This document shows, one piece after another, positions 8,223 to 17,792 of a DNA stretch of 64,000 nt; position 1 is the first letter of the stretch, and each line of letters opens with the position of its first letter. The notes under the pieces were generated by a model that saw nothing but the letters and a program-made list of their open reading frames with translations, was not told the origin of the DNA and did not search any database. The stretch is from Aquipuribacter sp051216895 (GTDB taxonomy: Bacteria > Actinomycetota > Actinomycetes > Actinomycetales > JBBAYJ01): assembly GCF_051216895.1 (NCBI RefSeq), contig NZ_JBPKAO010000004.1, positions 62,001-126,000 of the forward strand. The letters are read 5' to 3'. The position numbers and the translations under genes are program-made.

Positions 8223-9356
8223 ATGCCCGCCGCCACCGCCACCATCGTCGACTGGGCCGCCGCCGGTGCCGCCGCGGGTGCCCTCGCGCCGCCCGGGCCC
8301 CCCCTGACGCGGGCCGAGATCGACGACCTGGTCGCGGAGCTGCGCGAGTGCTCGTCGCTGGCGGTCGACCCGGTCGCCGAGACGGCCGAGCTCGAGGCCG
8401 GTGACGACGCGGGAGCGGTGCTCGTCGTCGACCGGGCCGGCTGGGCGCGGGCCAACGCCGCGTCGTTCGGTCACCTGATGGACCCGGTCATCGCGCGGGC
8501 CATGGCCGCCCAGCGGGACAAGCGCGAGCAGAGCCGGGTCGGTCGCGCGCGGGCCCGGCTCGGGGACGGGCCGTCGCCGGCCACGGCGGTGGCCCGCGCG
8601 GTCAACGCCGCCGAGACCGGCGGGCTGCTGGCGTTCATGGCCACCAAGGTGCTCGGCCAGTACGACGTCCTCGCGCCCGAGGGTGGTCGGCTGCTGCTGG
8701 TGGCCCCCAACGTGGCGCAGGTCGAGTCCGAGATCGGGGCCGTCCCGTCGGACTTCCGGTTGTGGGTCTGCCTGCACGAGGAGACCCACCGGGTCCAGTT
8801 CGGCGCCAACCCGTGGCTGGGGGAGTGGTTCCGGACGCAGGTGGTCGAGCTGATGGACGACATGCTGGCCGACCCCGCGTCGTCGCTGGACCGGCTGCTG
8901 GAGGGCCTGGGGCGGCTGCCCGAGATCCTCCGCGCCCCCGCCGCGGGTGAGGGCTCGCCCCCGGGCTCGGCCAGCACGGGTCTCATCGACCTGGTCCAGA
9001 CGCCCGAGCAGAAGGAACGCCTCGACGCCCTCACCGCCGTGATGTCGCTGCTGGAGGGCCACGCCGACGTCGTGATGGACGCCGTCGGACCGTCCGTGGT
9101 GCCGAGCGTCGCCCAGATCCGGTCCCGGTTCCAGGCCCGTCGAGGTGGGACGGGGCCGGTCGACCGGGTGGTCCGCCGCCTGCTGGGCCTGGAGGCCAAG
9201 GCCGCCCAGTACCGCGACGGCGCGCGCTTCGTGCGCCAGGTCACCGACCGGGTGGGCACGAGCGGCTTCAACGCCGTCTGGGCCGGTCCGGACAGCCTCC
9301 CCCGACCCGGTGAGCTGCGGGACCCCGCGGCGTGGGTGGCCCGGGTCCACGCCTGA
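8223..9356 (+). CDS. DUF2342-type zinc-dependent metalloprotease-like protein
   Basis: A 377-residue protein of the actinobacterial zincin family often annotated as coenzyme F420 biosynthesis-associated or zinc-dependent metalloprotease. The metal-binding helix HEETH is seen in VCLHEETHRVQF near residue 185. The N-terminal region has an Ala-rich helix and the C-terminal half is helical (LEGHADVVMDAVG). It sits between the PBP4 gene (17 bp) and tilS (14 bp), its usual place. Peptidase activity has not been shown for this family to my knowledge, and the substrate is unknown. Confidence 0.85.
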   Translation: MPAATATIVDWAAAGAAAGALAPPGPPLTRAEIDDLVAELRECSSLAVDPVAETAELEAGDDAGAVLVVDRAGWARANAASFGHLMDPVIARAMAAQRDKREQSRVGRARARLGDGPSPATAVARAVNAAETGGLLAFMATKVLGQYDVLAPEGGRLLLVAPNVAQVESEIGAVPSDFRLWVCLHEETHRVQFGANPWLGEWFRTQVVELMDDMLADPASSLDRLLEGLGRLPEILRAPAAGEGSPPGSASTGLIDLVQTPEQKERLDALTAVMSLLEGHADVVMDAVGPSVVPSVAQIRSRFQARRGGTGPVDRVVRRLLGLEAKAAQYRDGARFVRQVTDRVGTSGFNAVWAGPDSLPRPGELRDPAAWVARVHA

Positions 9357-9370
9357 GCGGGCCCTCCGTC

Positions 9371-10576
9371 GTGGACAGCACCTCCCCCCAGGAGCAGGTC
9401 GGGGCAGCGACCCGGCAGGTGCAGCTGGCGGTGCGGGCCGCGCTGGGACGGGCCGGCGGGGTGGCCGGCGGGCGCGTCGTCGTCGGGGTCAGCGGTGGCC
9501 CCGACTCGCTGGCCCTGCTGGCTGCGACCGTCCACGTGGCCGTCGGGTCACGGCTGCGGGTGCACGCGGTCACCGTCGACCACGGCTGGCGCCACGACAG
9601 CCCCGCCGTCGCCGCCCGCGTCGCCCGCGCCGCCCTGGGCCTGGGCGCCCAGGACGTGTCCGTCGTCCGGGTCACCCCGCGCCGGTCCTCCGGTGGCGGT
9701 TGGGTCGGCGGGCCCGAGGACGCCGCCCGCGACGTCCGGCTGAGGGCCCTGGCCGGGGTCGCGGAGAGGGACGGCGCGGTGGCCGTCCTGCTCGGCCACA
9801 CCCTGGACGACCAGGCCGAGCAGGTCCTGCTGGGGCTGGCCCGCGGTTCGGGCAGCCGGGCGCTGGCCGGCATCCCCACGTTCCGTCCGCCGTTCGTCCG
9901 CCCGCTGCTCGGGCTGCGGCGCGGCGTCGTGGCCACCGCCTGCCCGCAGCTGCCGGCCCTGGGCCTGCCCTGGTACGACCCCGGCAACCACGACCGCACC
10001 CTGCTGCGCTCCCGCGTGCGCGCCGACCTGCTCCCCGTGCTGGCCGACGTCCTGGGGCCCGGCGCCGTGCCGTCGTTGGCCCGCAGCGCCGACCTGCTGC
10101 GTCGGGACGCGGACGCCCTGGACGACTGGGCGGGCCGGGAGGTCGCGGAGCTGACCGGGGCGTCGCCACCCGCCGGCGCAGCGGTGCAGGAGGGACCGGT
10201 CGACGTCTTGGTCGACGTCCCGGTCGACGTCCCGGTCGCGGTGCCGGTCGGTGTCCCGGTCCCGGTCCCGGTCGCGGTCCCGGTCGCGGTCCCGTCCCGC
10301 GTCCCGGTCGACGTCCCGGTCGCGCCGTTGCTCCGGCTGCCGGACGCGGTCCGGACCCGGGTGCTCCGCCGGCTGGCCACCACCGCCGGCGCCGGGCCGC
10401 TGTCGCTGCGGCACACCACCGCCCTGGACGGCCTCGTCGTGGCCTGGCGCGGGCAGGGCCAGGTCCGGCTGCCGGGTGGTGCGGCGGCCGCGCGCGTCAC
10501 GGGGCCCGACGGCTGTGGCAGGCTTCGGATCGCTGTCGACCGCACCCCTCGAGAGGACCCTCATGGACGCCCGTGA
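9371..10576 (+). CDS. tilS: tRNA(Ile)-lysidine synthase
   Basis: A roughly 401-residue enzyme that ligates lysine to C34 of the AUA-reading tRNA-Ile, so it is essential for decoding. The PP-loop SGGPDS is near residue 43, followed by VDHGWR and the conserved LLGHTLDDQAEQVLLGLARGSG and LRSRVRADLLPVL segments. The GTG at 9371, 14 bp after the zincin stop, gives a normal N-terminus; an earlier in-frame start would overlap that gene. A low-complexity Val/Pro/Asp insert of about 40 residues, encoded by a hexanucleotide-like repeat at 10199-10325, separates the catalytic part from the C-terminal domain. The 3' end overlaps hpt by 14 bp. Confidence 0.93.
   Translation: MDSTSPQEQVGAATRQVQLAVRAALGRAGGVAGGRVVVGVSGGPDSLALLAATVHVAVGSRLRVHAVTVDHGWRHDSPAVAARVARAALGLGAQDVSVVRVTPRRSSGGGWVGGPEDAARDVRLRALAGVAERDGAVAVLLGHTLDDQAEQVLLGLARGSGSRALAGIPTFRPPFVRPLLGLRRGVVATACPQLPALGLPWYDPGNHDRTLLRSRVRADLLPVLADVLGPGAVPSLARSADLLRRDADALDDWAGREVAELTGASPPAGAAVQEGPVDVLVDVPVDVPVAVPVGVPVPVPVAVPVAVPSRVPVDVPVAPLLRLPDAVRTRVLRRLATTAGAGPLSLRHTTALDGLVVAWRGQGQVRLPGGAAAARVTGPDGCGRLRIAVDRTPREDPHGRP
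10199..10325 (+). repeat. GTCCCGGTCGCG-type microsatellite inside tilS
   Basis: About 20 imperfect 6-bp units of the form GTCSNG read in frame as alternating Val with Pro, Asp or Ala (VPVDVPVAVPV pattern). The array lies between the N-terminal PP-ATPase part and the substrate-binding C-terminal domain. Units differ by single bases, and the reading frame is kept whenever whole units are gained or lost. Confidence 0.9.
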
Positions 10577-11114
10577 CGCCGGGACAGACCTCGCCAGCGT
10601 GCTGCTGACGCAGGAGCAGGTGCACACGCGCCTGGAGGAGCTCGCGGCCGAGATCGACGAGTTCTACGCGGGGTCGGAGGTGCTGCTCGTCGGCGTCCTC
10701 AAGGGGGCCGTCATGGTGATGGCGGACCTGGCCCGGGCGCTCACGGTCCCGGTGACGATGGACTGGATGGCGGTGTCCAGCTACGGCTCGGGCACGCAGT
10801 CCTCCGGGGTGGTGCGGATCCTCAAGGACCTCGACACCGACCTGACCGGCAAGCACGTCCTCATCGTGGAGGACATCATCGACTCCGGCCTCACGCTGTC
10901 CTGGCTCAGCGCCAACCTCGGCTCCCGCGGCCCGGCGTCGGTCCGGATCGCGACGCTGCTGCGCAAGCCGACCGCGGCCAAGGTGCAGGTCGAGGTGCAG
11001 TGGGTGGGGTTCGACATCGGTGAGGAGTTCGTCGTCGGCTACGGCCTGGACTACGACGAGAAGTACCGCAACCTGCGCGACATCGGGGTGCTCGCCCCGC
11101 ACATGTACCGCTGA
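10563..11114 (+). CDS. hpt: Hypoxanthine phosphoribosyltransferase
   Basis: A 183-residue purine salvage enzyme converting hypoxanthine or guanine plus PRPP to IMP or GMP. The PRPP-binding loop LIVEDIIDSGLTLSWL is intact, as are the catalytic-loop segment SSYGSGTQSSG and the base-binding C-terminal region (VGYGLDYDEKYRNL). The ATG has GAGAGGA about 5 bp upstream and overlaps the last 14 bp of tilS, so the two genes are probably co-translated. The tilS-hpt-ftsH order is the usual actinobacterial one. Confidence 0.96.
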   Translation: MDARDAGTDLASVLLTQEQVHTRLEELAAEIDEFYAGSEVLLVGVLKGAVMVMADLARALTVPVTMDWMAVSSYGSGTQSSGVVRILKDLDTDLTGKHVLIVEDIIDSGLTLSWLSANLGSRGPASVRIATLLRKPTAAKVQVEVQWVGFDIGEEFVVGYGLDYDEKYRNLRDIGVLAPHMYR

Positions 11115-11187
11115 CGGAGGTCGACCCGTCCGGCTTCGCCCGCGGCGAACAGCGCCCCCGGGCGGAACGCCTGCGGCACGGACCCCG

Positions 11188-11216
11188 TTGACACCGCAGA
11201 TGGTGTGTCGTAGGCC
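11188..11216 (+). promoter_or_regulatory. Putative sigma-70-type promoter for ftsH
   Basis: A consensus -35 box TTGACA (11188-11193) is followed after exactly 17 bp by TAGGCC (11211-11216), a weaker -10. It lies in the 213-bp gap between hpt and ftsH, about 110 bp before ftsH. The spacer carries a small inverted repeat ACACC/GGTGT that could be an operator. Confidence 0.5.
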
Positions 11217-11327
11217 CGCTGTACCCTCAGGACCTGGGCCTGCACGACCGGCGACACCCAGGACCACGACGAACAACCGACGCTGTCAGCAGGGAGGACG
11301 GGGCTCGCGCCCCGTTTGGTGAACCGG

Positions 11328-13568
<2,241 letters not shown>

Positions 13569-13573
13569 GCCTC

Positions 13574-14485
13574 GTGGCGCAGGCCCCCCGGCGCGGACCG
13601 GCGGGCCTGCAGGGCCCGGCCGGGTCGCTGCTGTCCGGTCTCGACCGGCCGGTGGTGCTGGCCGTCCTCAACGTCACGCCCGACTCGTTCAGCGACGGCG
13701 GGCTCTGGGCGCGCGAGGACGACGCGGTGCTCCACGGCCTCGGCCTGGTCGCGGCCGGGGCCGACGCGGTCGACGTGGGAGGGGAGTCCACCCGGCCCGG
13801 GGCGCAGCGCGTGCCCGAGCACGAGGAGCTCCGTCGCACCGTGGCCGTCGTCCGGCGCCTGGCCGCCGACGGCGTCCCGGTGAGCATCGACACGATGCGG
13901 GCCTCGGTCGCCGCGGCGGCGCTGGAGGCCGGGGCCGTCATGGTCAACGACGTCAGCGGGGGGGTTGCCGACCCCGACATGGCGCGCGTCGTGGCGCAGG
14001 CCCGCTGCGCCTTCGTGGTGATGCACTGGCGGGGGCACGCGGAGCAGATGGACGACCTGGCCCGCTACGACGACGTCGCGGTCGACGTCGCCGACGAGCT
14101 GGGCCGCCGGGTCGACGCCCTCGTCGCCGCCGGGGTGGACGCCGACCGGCTCGTGCTCGACCCCGGGATCGGCTTCGCCAAGACCGCGGCCGACAACTGG
14201 CGGGTCCTGGGCGAGCTGTCCCGCCTGGACGCGTTGGGTCTGCCGCTGCTGGTCGGGGTCAGCCGCAAGCGGTTCCTCGGCGCCCTGCTCGCCGCCCCCG
14301 ACGGCACGCCGCGCGACGTCGAGCACCGTGAGGACGCCTCCCACGCCGCGGCGGCCCTGCTGGCGGCGCACGGGGTGTGGGGGGTCCGGGCTCACACCGC
14401 CCGCCCCACGGCCGACGCGGTCCGGGTCGGCGCGGCCTGGCGTCGGGCCAAGGCCGGTCGGAGCGAGCAGGATGGGTTCTCGTGA
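13574..14485 (+). CDS. folP: Dihydropteroate synthase
   Basis: A roughly 303-residue TIM-barrel enzyme joining 6-hydroxymethyl-dihydropterin pyrophosphate to p-aminobenzoate, the sulfonamide target. Signature segments are VLNVTPDSFSDGG, VGGESTRPGAQ, SIDTMRASVAAAALEAGAVMVNDVSGG and LDPGIGFAKTAADNW. The GTG at 13574 lies 5 bp after the ftsH stop; longer versions would start inside ftsH. Its stop overlaps the start of folB-folK in GTGA. The GTP cyclohydrolase gene folE, normally found between ftsH and folP in related genomes, is not here. Confidence 0.95.
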   Translation: MAQAPRRGPAGLQGPAGSLLSGLDRPVVLAVLNVTPDSFSDGGLWAREDDAVLHGLGLVAAGADAVDVGGESTRPGAQRVPEHEELRRTVAVVRRLAADGVPVSIDTMRASVAAAALEAGAVMVNDVSGGVADPDMARVVAQARCAFVVMHWRGHAEQMDDLARYDDVAVDVADELGRRVDALVAAGVDADRLVLDPGIGFAKTAADNWRVLGELSRLDALGLPLLVGVSRKRFLGALLAAPDGTPRDVEHREDASHAAAALLAAHGVWGVRAHTARPTADAVRVGAAWRRAKAGRSEQDGFS

Positions 14486-15453
14486 CCGATCACCACCTCG
14501 TGGGTGCCGGGACCGGCCCGCTGGACCGCGTGTCCGTGACCGGCGTCCGGGCTCACGGCACCCACGGCGTGCTGGAGCACGAGAAGCGTGACGGGCAGGA
14601 GTTCTCCTGCGACATCACCATGCACCTGTCGGTGGTCCGCGCGGGCCGGAGCGACGACCTGGCCGACGCGGTCGACTACTCCGTGGTGGCGCGCCAGGCG
14701 CACGAGATCCTGGCCGGGCCCTCGCTGGACCTGGTCGAGACGGTGGCCGAACGGATCGCCGCCGCCGTCCTCGCCGACCAGCGGGTCCAGGCCGTCGAGG
14801 TCGTCGTCCACAAGCCGCAGGCCCCCGTGGGGGTCCCGTTCGACGACGTCCAGGTCCGGGTGCTCCGCACGCGCGAGGACGCGGTGGCCGACGCCGCGCC
14901 CGACCGCCCGGTCCGGGCCGTGCTGGCGCTGGGCGCCAACCTCGGCGAGGCCCACGCCACCCTGCACCAGGCCGTCCTCGACCTGGCCGCGGTCGACGGC
15001 CTCACGGTGCTGGAGTCCTCGCCGGTCGTGGACACCGCCCCGGTGGGCGGTCCGCAGCAGGGGCGGTACCTCAACGCCGTCCTGCTGGTCGAGACCACGC
15101 TGTCACCGCGCGCACTGCTGCACGCCTGCCAGGACGTCGAGACCGCGCACGGGCGGACCCGTGAGGTGCGGTGGGGCCCGCGCACCCTGGACGTGGACGT
15201 GGTGAGCGTCAGCCGCACCGACGGGCGGGCCCTGGTGCTGCGGACGATCGACCTGGAGCTGCCGCACCCCCGCGCCGCCGGTCGTCGGTTCGTGCTGCAG
15301 CCGTGGTCCCTGGTCGACCCGCAGGCCCGGCTGCTCGACCTCGGCGAGGAGCGGTCCGTCGTGGACCTGCTCGACGAGGCCCTCTCCGACGAGTCGGACG
15401 TGGTCGTGCGGCCCGACCTCGCCCTGCCGTTCGGGCTGCCGGCCGCGGGTTGA
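14482..15453 (+). CDS. folB-folK: Fused dihydroneopterin aldolase and HPPK (FolB-FolK)
   Basis: A single 323-residue frame carries two consecutive folate enzymes. Residues about 10-130 are FolB (VTGVRAHGTHGVLEHEKRDGQEF, with the catalytic Glu and a later Lys in VVVHKPQAPVG). Residues about 150-320 are FolK (ALGANLGEAHATL, then the HPPK signature RWGPRTLDVDVV). No stop separates them; the linker is about 15 residues. The start is a GTG overlapping the folP stop. In most actinobacteria folB and folK are adjacent separate genes, so this is a fusion of neighbours catalysing successive steps. It ends inside a 14-bp tandem repeat. Confidence 0.93.
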   Translation: MTDHHLVGAGTGPLDRVSVTGVRAHGTHGVLEHEKRDGQEFSCDITMHLSVVRAGRSDDLADAVDYSVVARQAHEILAGPSLDLVETVAERIAAAVLADQRVQAVEVVVHKPQAPVGVPFDDVQVRVLRTREDAVADAAPDRPVRAVLALGANLGEAHATLHQAVLDLAAVDGLTVLESSPVVDTAPVGGPQQGRYLNAVLLVETTLSPRALLHACQDVETAHGRTREVRWGPRTLDVDVVSVSRTDGRALVLRTIDLELPHPRAAGRRFVLQPWSLVDPQARLLDLGEERSVVDLLDEALSDESDVVVRPDLALPFGLPAAG

Positions 15454-15491
15454 TGGTGGCGGGTTGATGGTGGCGGGTTGATGGTGGCGGG
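15447..15491 (+). repeat. Three 14-bp tandem repeats spanning the folB-folK stop
   Basis: The unit GGGTTGATGGTGGC occurs three times without change (15447-15460, 15461-15474, 15475-15488), followed by GGG. The first unit supplies the TGA stop of folB-folK, and the array ends 7 bp before the DUF3180 start. Copy-number change would alter only the spacing to the next gene. Confidence 0.95.
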
Positions 15492-15497
15492 CTCGCC

Positions 15498-16004
15498 GTG
15501 AGGATGGCCCCCACGCGGGTCGGTCCGCTCCTGCTGCTGGCCGGGGTCGCCTTCGCCCTGACGACCGCCTGGTTGCAGCTGCGGCAGGCCGGCGGGGCCG
15601 CGACCCCCGCCCCGCCGTTCGTGGCCGTCGTGGTCATCGCCGCGCTGGCGTTCGCGGTCCTCGTGGTCGCCTGGCCGATCCGACGGTGGAACGCCGGCGA
15701 GCGCGACCGGGCCGTGAACCCGCTGCGGGCCGCCCGCACCGTCGCCCTGGCCAAGTCCGCCGCGATGGCCGGTGCGCTGCTGACCGGCGGGTGGGTCGGG
15801 TTCGTGGGGGTGGCGCTGCCGGCCGTGACCCTGGCCTCGCAGCCGGGCCGGGTCGCGGCGTCGGCCGCGGTGGTGCTGGCCTCGGTCGGGCTGACGGTCG
15901 CCGGGCTCGTCGCCGAGCGCTGGTGCATGATCCCGCCCGAGGACGACGACGAGCACGGCGGTGGCGCCCGCGGTGGGGGAGGCCGGCAGCCGAGCCCGGC
16001 CTAG
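15498..16004 (+). CDS. DUF3180 membrane protein
   Basis: A 168-residue membrane protein with four predicted hydrophobic segments and an acidic then Gly-rich C-terminal tail. The pattern (RVGPLLLLAGVAF at the start, a central PIRRWNAGERDRAVNPLRAARTVALAKSAA, then AERWCMIP near the end) fits DUF3180, which follows folK in many actinobacteria. The function is unknown; the constant neighbourhood hints at a link to folate or cell-wall physiology but does not prove it. GTG 15498 and ATG 15504 are both possible starts. Confidence 0.85.
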   Translation: MRMAPTRVGPLLLLAGVAFALTTAWLQLRQAGGAATPAPPFVAVVVIAALAFAVLVVAWPIRRWNAGERDRAVNPLRAARTVALAKSAAMAGALLTGGWVGFVGVALPAVTLASQPGRVAASAAVVLASVGLTVAGLVAERWCMIPPEDDDEHGGGARGGGGRQPSPA

Positions 16005-16026
16005 TCGCGGTCGGCGCGGGCGGCGC

Positions 16027-16983
16027 TCAGCCCGGGAAGTCCCCTGCCCGGCCCAGCAGCGCAGGGGCCCGGTCCGCGCCGAGCGCCGCGGTGACGTAGT
16101 CGCAGGGGTCGGCCAGGTCGGCCACCCGCAGCCCGACGTCGACCCCGGAGCGACCCAGCGCGTAGACCAGGTCCTCGGTGCCGATGTTGCCCGTGGCGTT
16201 CGGCGCGAACGGGCAGCCGCCGTACCCGCCGATCGAGGCGTCCAGGGCCAGGACGCCCTCCTCGGCCGCGGTCAGCGCGTTGGCGTAGCCGGTGTTGCGG
16301 GTGTTGTGGAAGTGCGCGCGCAGCGGCACGTCGGACTCCGCCCGCACCGCGCGCACCAGCCTGCGCACGTCGGCGGGCACGCCCACACCGATCGTGTCGG
16401 CGATGGCGACCTCGACGGGCTCGCCCGGCAGCACGGCCCGGACGACCCGCATCACCTGCTCCGTGCCGACCTCGCCCTCGAACGGGCAGCCGAAGGCCGC
16501 CGACACGGTCACCGAGGCGGGCACGCCTGCGGCCCGGGCGCGTTCGAGCATCCGGACCGTGGCGGCCAGCACGTCGTCGACGCCTGCGCCCTGGTTGCGC
16601 CGGGAGAACGTCTCGGTCGTGATCGCCACGAGGTTGACCTCGTCGACCCCGGCGGCGAGGGCGCGGTCCAGGCCCCGCTCGTTGAGCACCAGGCCGATGT
16701 GGTCGACGTGGCTGCCGTCCGGCGCGGTGCGGGGGACCGCAGCCATGACCTCCTCGGCCCCGGCCATCTGCGGCACCCGCTTCGGGTTGACGAAGCTGAC
16801 GGTCTCCAGCCGCCGCACGCCCGCGCCGACGAGACGGCGGACCAGCTCGACCCGGGTGTCGACGTCCAGCACGGCACGCTCGTTCTGCAGACCGTCGCGC
16901 GGACCGACCTCGACGACGTGCACCCCGCGCGAGGTGGGAGCGGGCACGGGGGTGGACTGGGGTGCGACGGCGGCGTCGGACAT
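16027..16983 (-). CDS. mvaB: Hydroxymethylglutaryl-CoA lyase
   Basis: A 318-residue DRE-TIM-family lyase, probably cleaving HMG-CoA to acetyl-CoA and acetoacetate at the end of leucine or related acyl-CoA breakdown. Diagnostic segments are VGPRDGLQNE, FVNPKRVPQM, AHFHNTRNTGYAN and the catalytic-Cys loop GGCPFAPNATGNIGTED. The ATG at 16983 (MSDAAVAP) is preferred over one 12 codons upstream, which would run into the shared promoter region. It is divergent from the GntR regulator across 137 bp and converges on DUF3180. A related HMG-CoA-lyase-like activity on another acyl-CoA cannot be excluded. Confidence 0.9.
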   Translation of the reverse strand: MSDAAVAPQSTPVPAPTSRGVHVVEVGPRDGLQNERAVLDVDTRVELVRRLVGAGVRRLETVSFVNPKRVPQMAGAEEVMAAVPRTAPDGSHVDHIGLVLNERGLDRALAAGVDEVNLVAITTETFSRRNQGAGVDDVLAATVRMLERARAAGVPASVTVSAAFGCPFEGEVGTEQVMRVVRAVLPGEPVEVAIADTIGVGVPADVRRLVRAVRAESDVPLRAHFHNTRNTGYANALTAAEEGVLALDASIGGYGGCPFAPNATGNIGTEDLVYALGRSGVDVGLRVADLADPCDYVTAALGADRAPALLGRAGDFPG

Positions 16984-17010
16984 GGGTACAGCGTGCACCC
17001 CGTTCTCAGA

Positions 17011-17091
17011 TGTATGCAACAGCCTCGGTCACCGAAAGAAAGTCGCCTGGATCTCTTGTGCTGCCCAGAGACCGCTCCTAGATTGCACACA
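17011..17091. promoter_or_regulatory. Shared mvaB/GntR control region with inverted half-sites
   Basis: TGTATGCAA at 17011-17019 and TTGCACACA at 17083-17091 match in inverted orientation at 8 of 9 positions. The second overlaps a good promoter reading toward GntR: TTGTGC (17056-17061), 17-bp spacer, TAGATT (17079-17084). The first lies about 28 bp before the mvaB start, where a -10 region for the opposite direction would sit. FCD-type GntR regulators bind TGTATnCAA-like sites, so autoregulation plus control of mvaB is likely. Confidence 0.5.
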
Positions 17092-17120
17092 CCCCTCACC
17101 CCAGCGATGCGGAGCGGCGC

Positions 17121-17792
17121 ATGGACTCGACGGATCGGACCACCACGGTGGACTCGGTGCGCACGATGATCCTGCGCGGCGACTACGCACCGGGGGCCAG
17201 GCTCGGCGAGGTCGAGCTGGCTCAGGCCCTCGGGGTGTCCCGCACGCCGGTCCGCGAGGCCCTCCGCCGCCTGTCGGCGGAGGGCCTCGTCGACATCACC
17301 CCCAACAAGGGCGCCCGCGTCGTCGACTTCAGCCCCGAGGACCTCGAGCACGTGTTCGTCCTGCGCGCGCACGTCGAGGGCCTGTCGGCCCGGTTGGCCG
17401 CCGCCCGGATCAGCGACGCGCAGCTGGACGAGCTGCAGGCGTCCGCGGAGCAGATGGCCGCCCACGCCCTGCCCGGCCCGGACCAGGACCTCGACCTGGT
17501 CTACGGCCTCAACGCGCGCTTCCACGCCCTCGTCGTGGGGGCCACCGGCAGCAACGTCCTGCCGGGGGTGGTGGACTCCCTGGTCCACACCGGGGCGGTG
17601 CTGCGCACGCTGCACGGCTTCGACGACGACGCCATGCGCCGCAGCACCCAGCACCACCTGGAGATCGTCGCCGCCCTGCGCGCCCACGACGGGCTCTGGG
17701 CGGAGTCGGTGATGCGCAGCCACCTGATGTCCGCCCGGGCGTCCTTGCTCGGACCACGACGCCAGCCCGCAGACCCCCTGGAGCCCGAGTGA
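17121..17792 (+). CDS. GntR-family (FadR/FCD) transcriptional regulator
   Basis: A 223-residue repressor-type protein. The N-terminal winged helix reads ELAQALGVSRTPVREALRRLSAEGLV (about 30-56). The all-helical FCD effector domain follows, with metal-type histidines in FHALVV and HHLEIVAAL. It is transcribed away from mvaB and overlaps the CoA-transferase start by 4 bp (GTGA), so it is the first gene of the catabolic operon it likely controls. The effector is probably an organic acid or acyl-CoA from the pathway (inference from the family). Confidence 0.9.
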   Translation: MDSTDRTTTVDSVRTMILRGDYAPGARLGEVELAQALGVSRTPVREALRRLSAEGLVDITPNKGARVVDFSPEDLEHVFVLRAHVEGLSARLAAARISDAQLDELQASAEQMAAHALPGPDQDLDLVYGLNARFHALVVGATGSNVLPGVVDSLVHTGAVLRTLHGFDDDAMRRSTQHHLEIVAALRAHDGLWAESVMRSHLMSARASLLGPRRQPADPLEPE

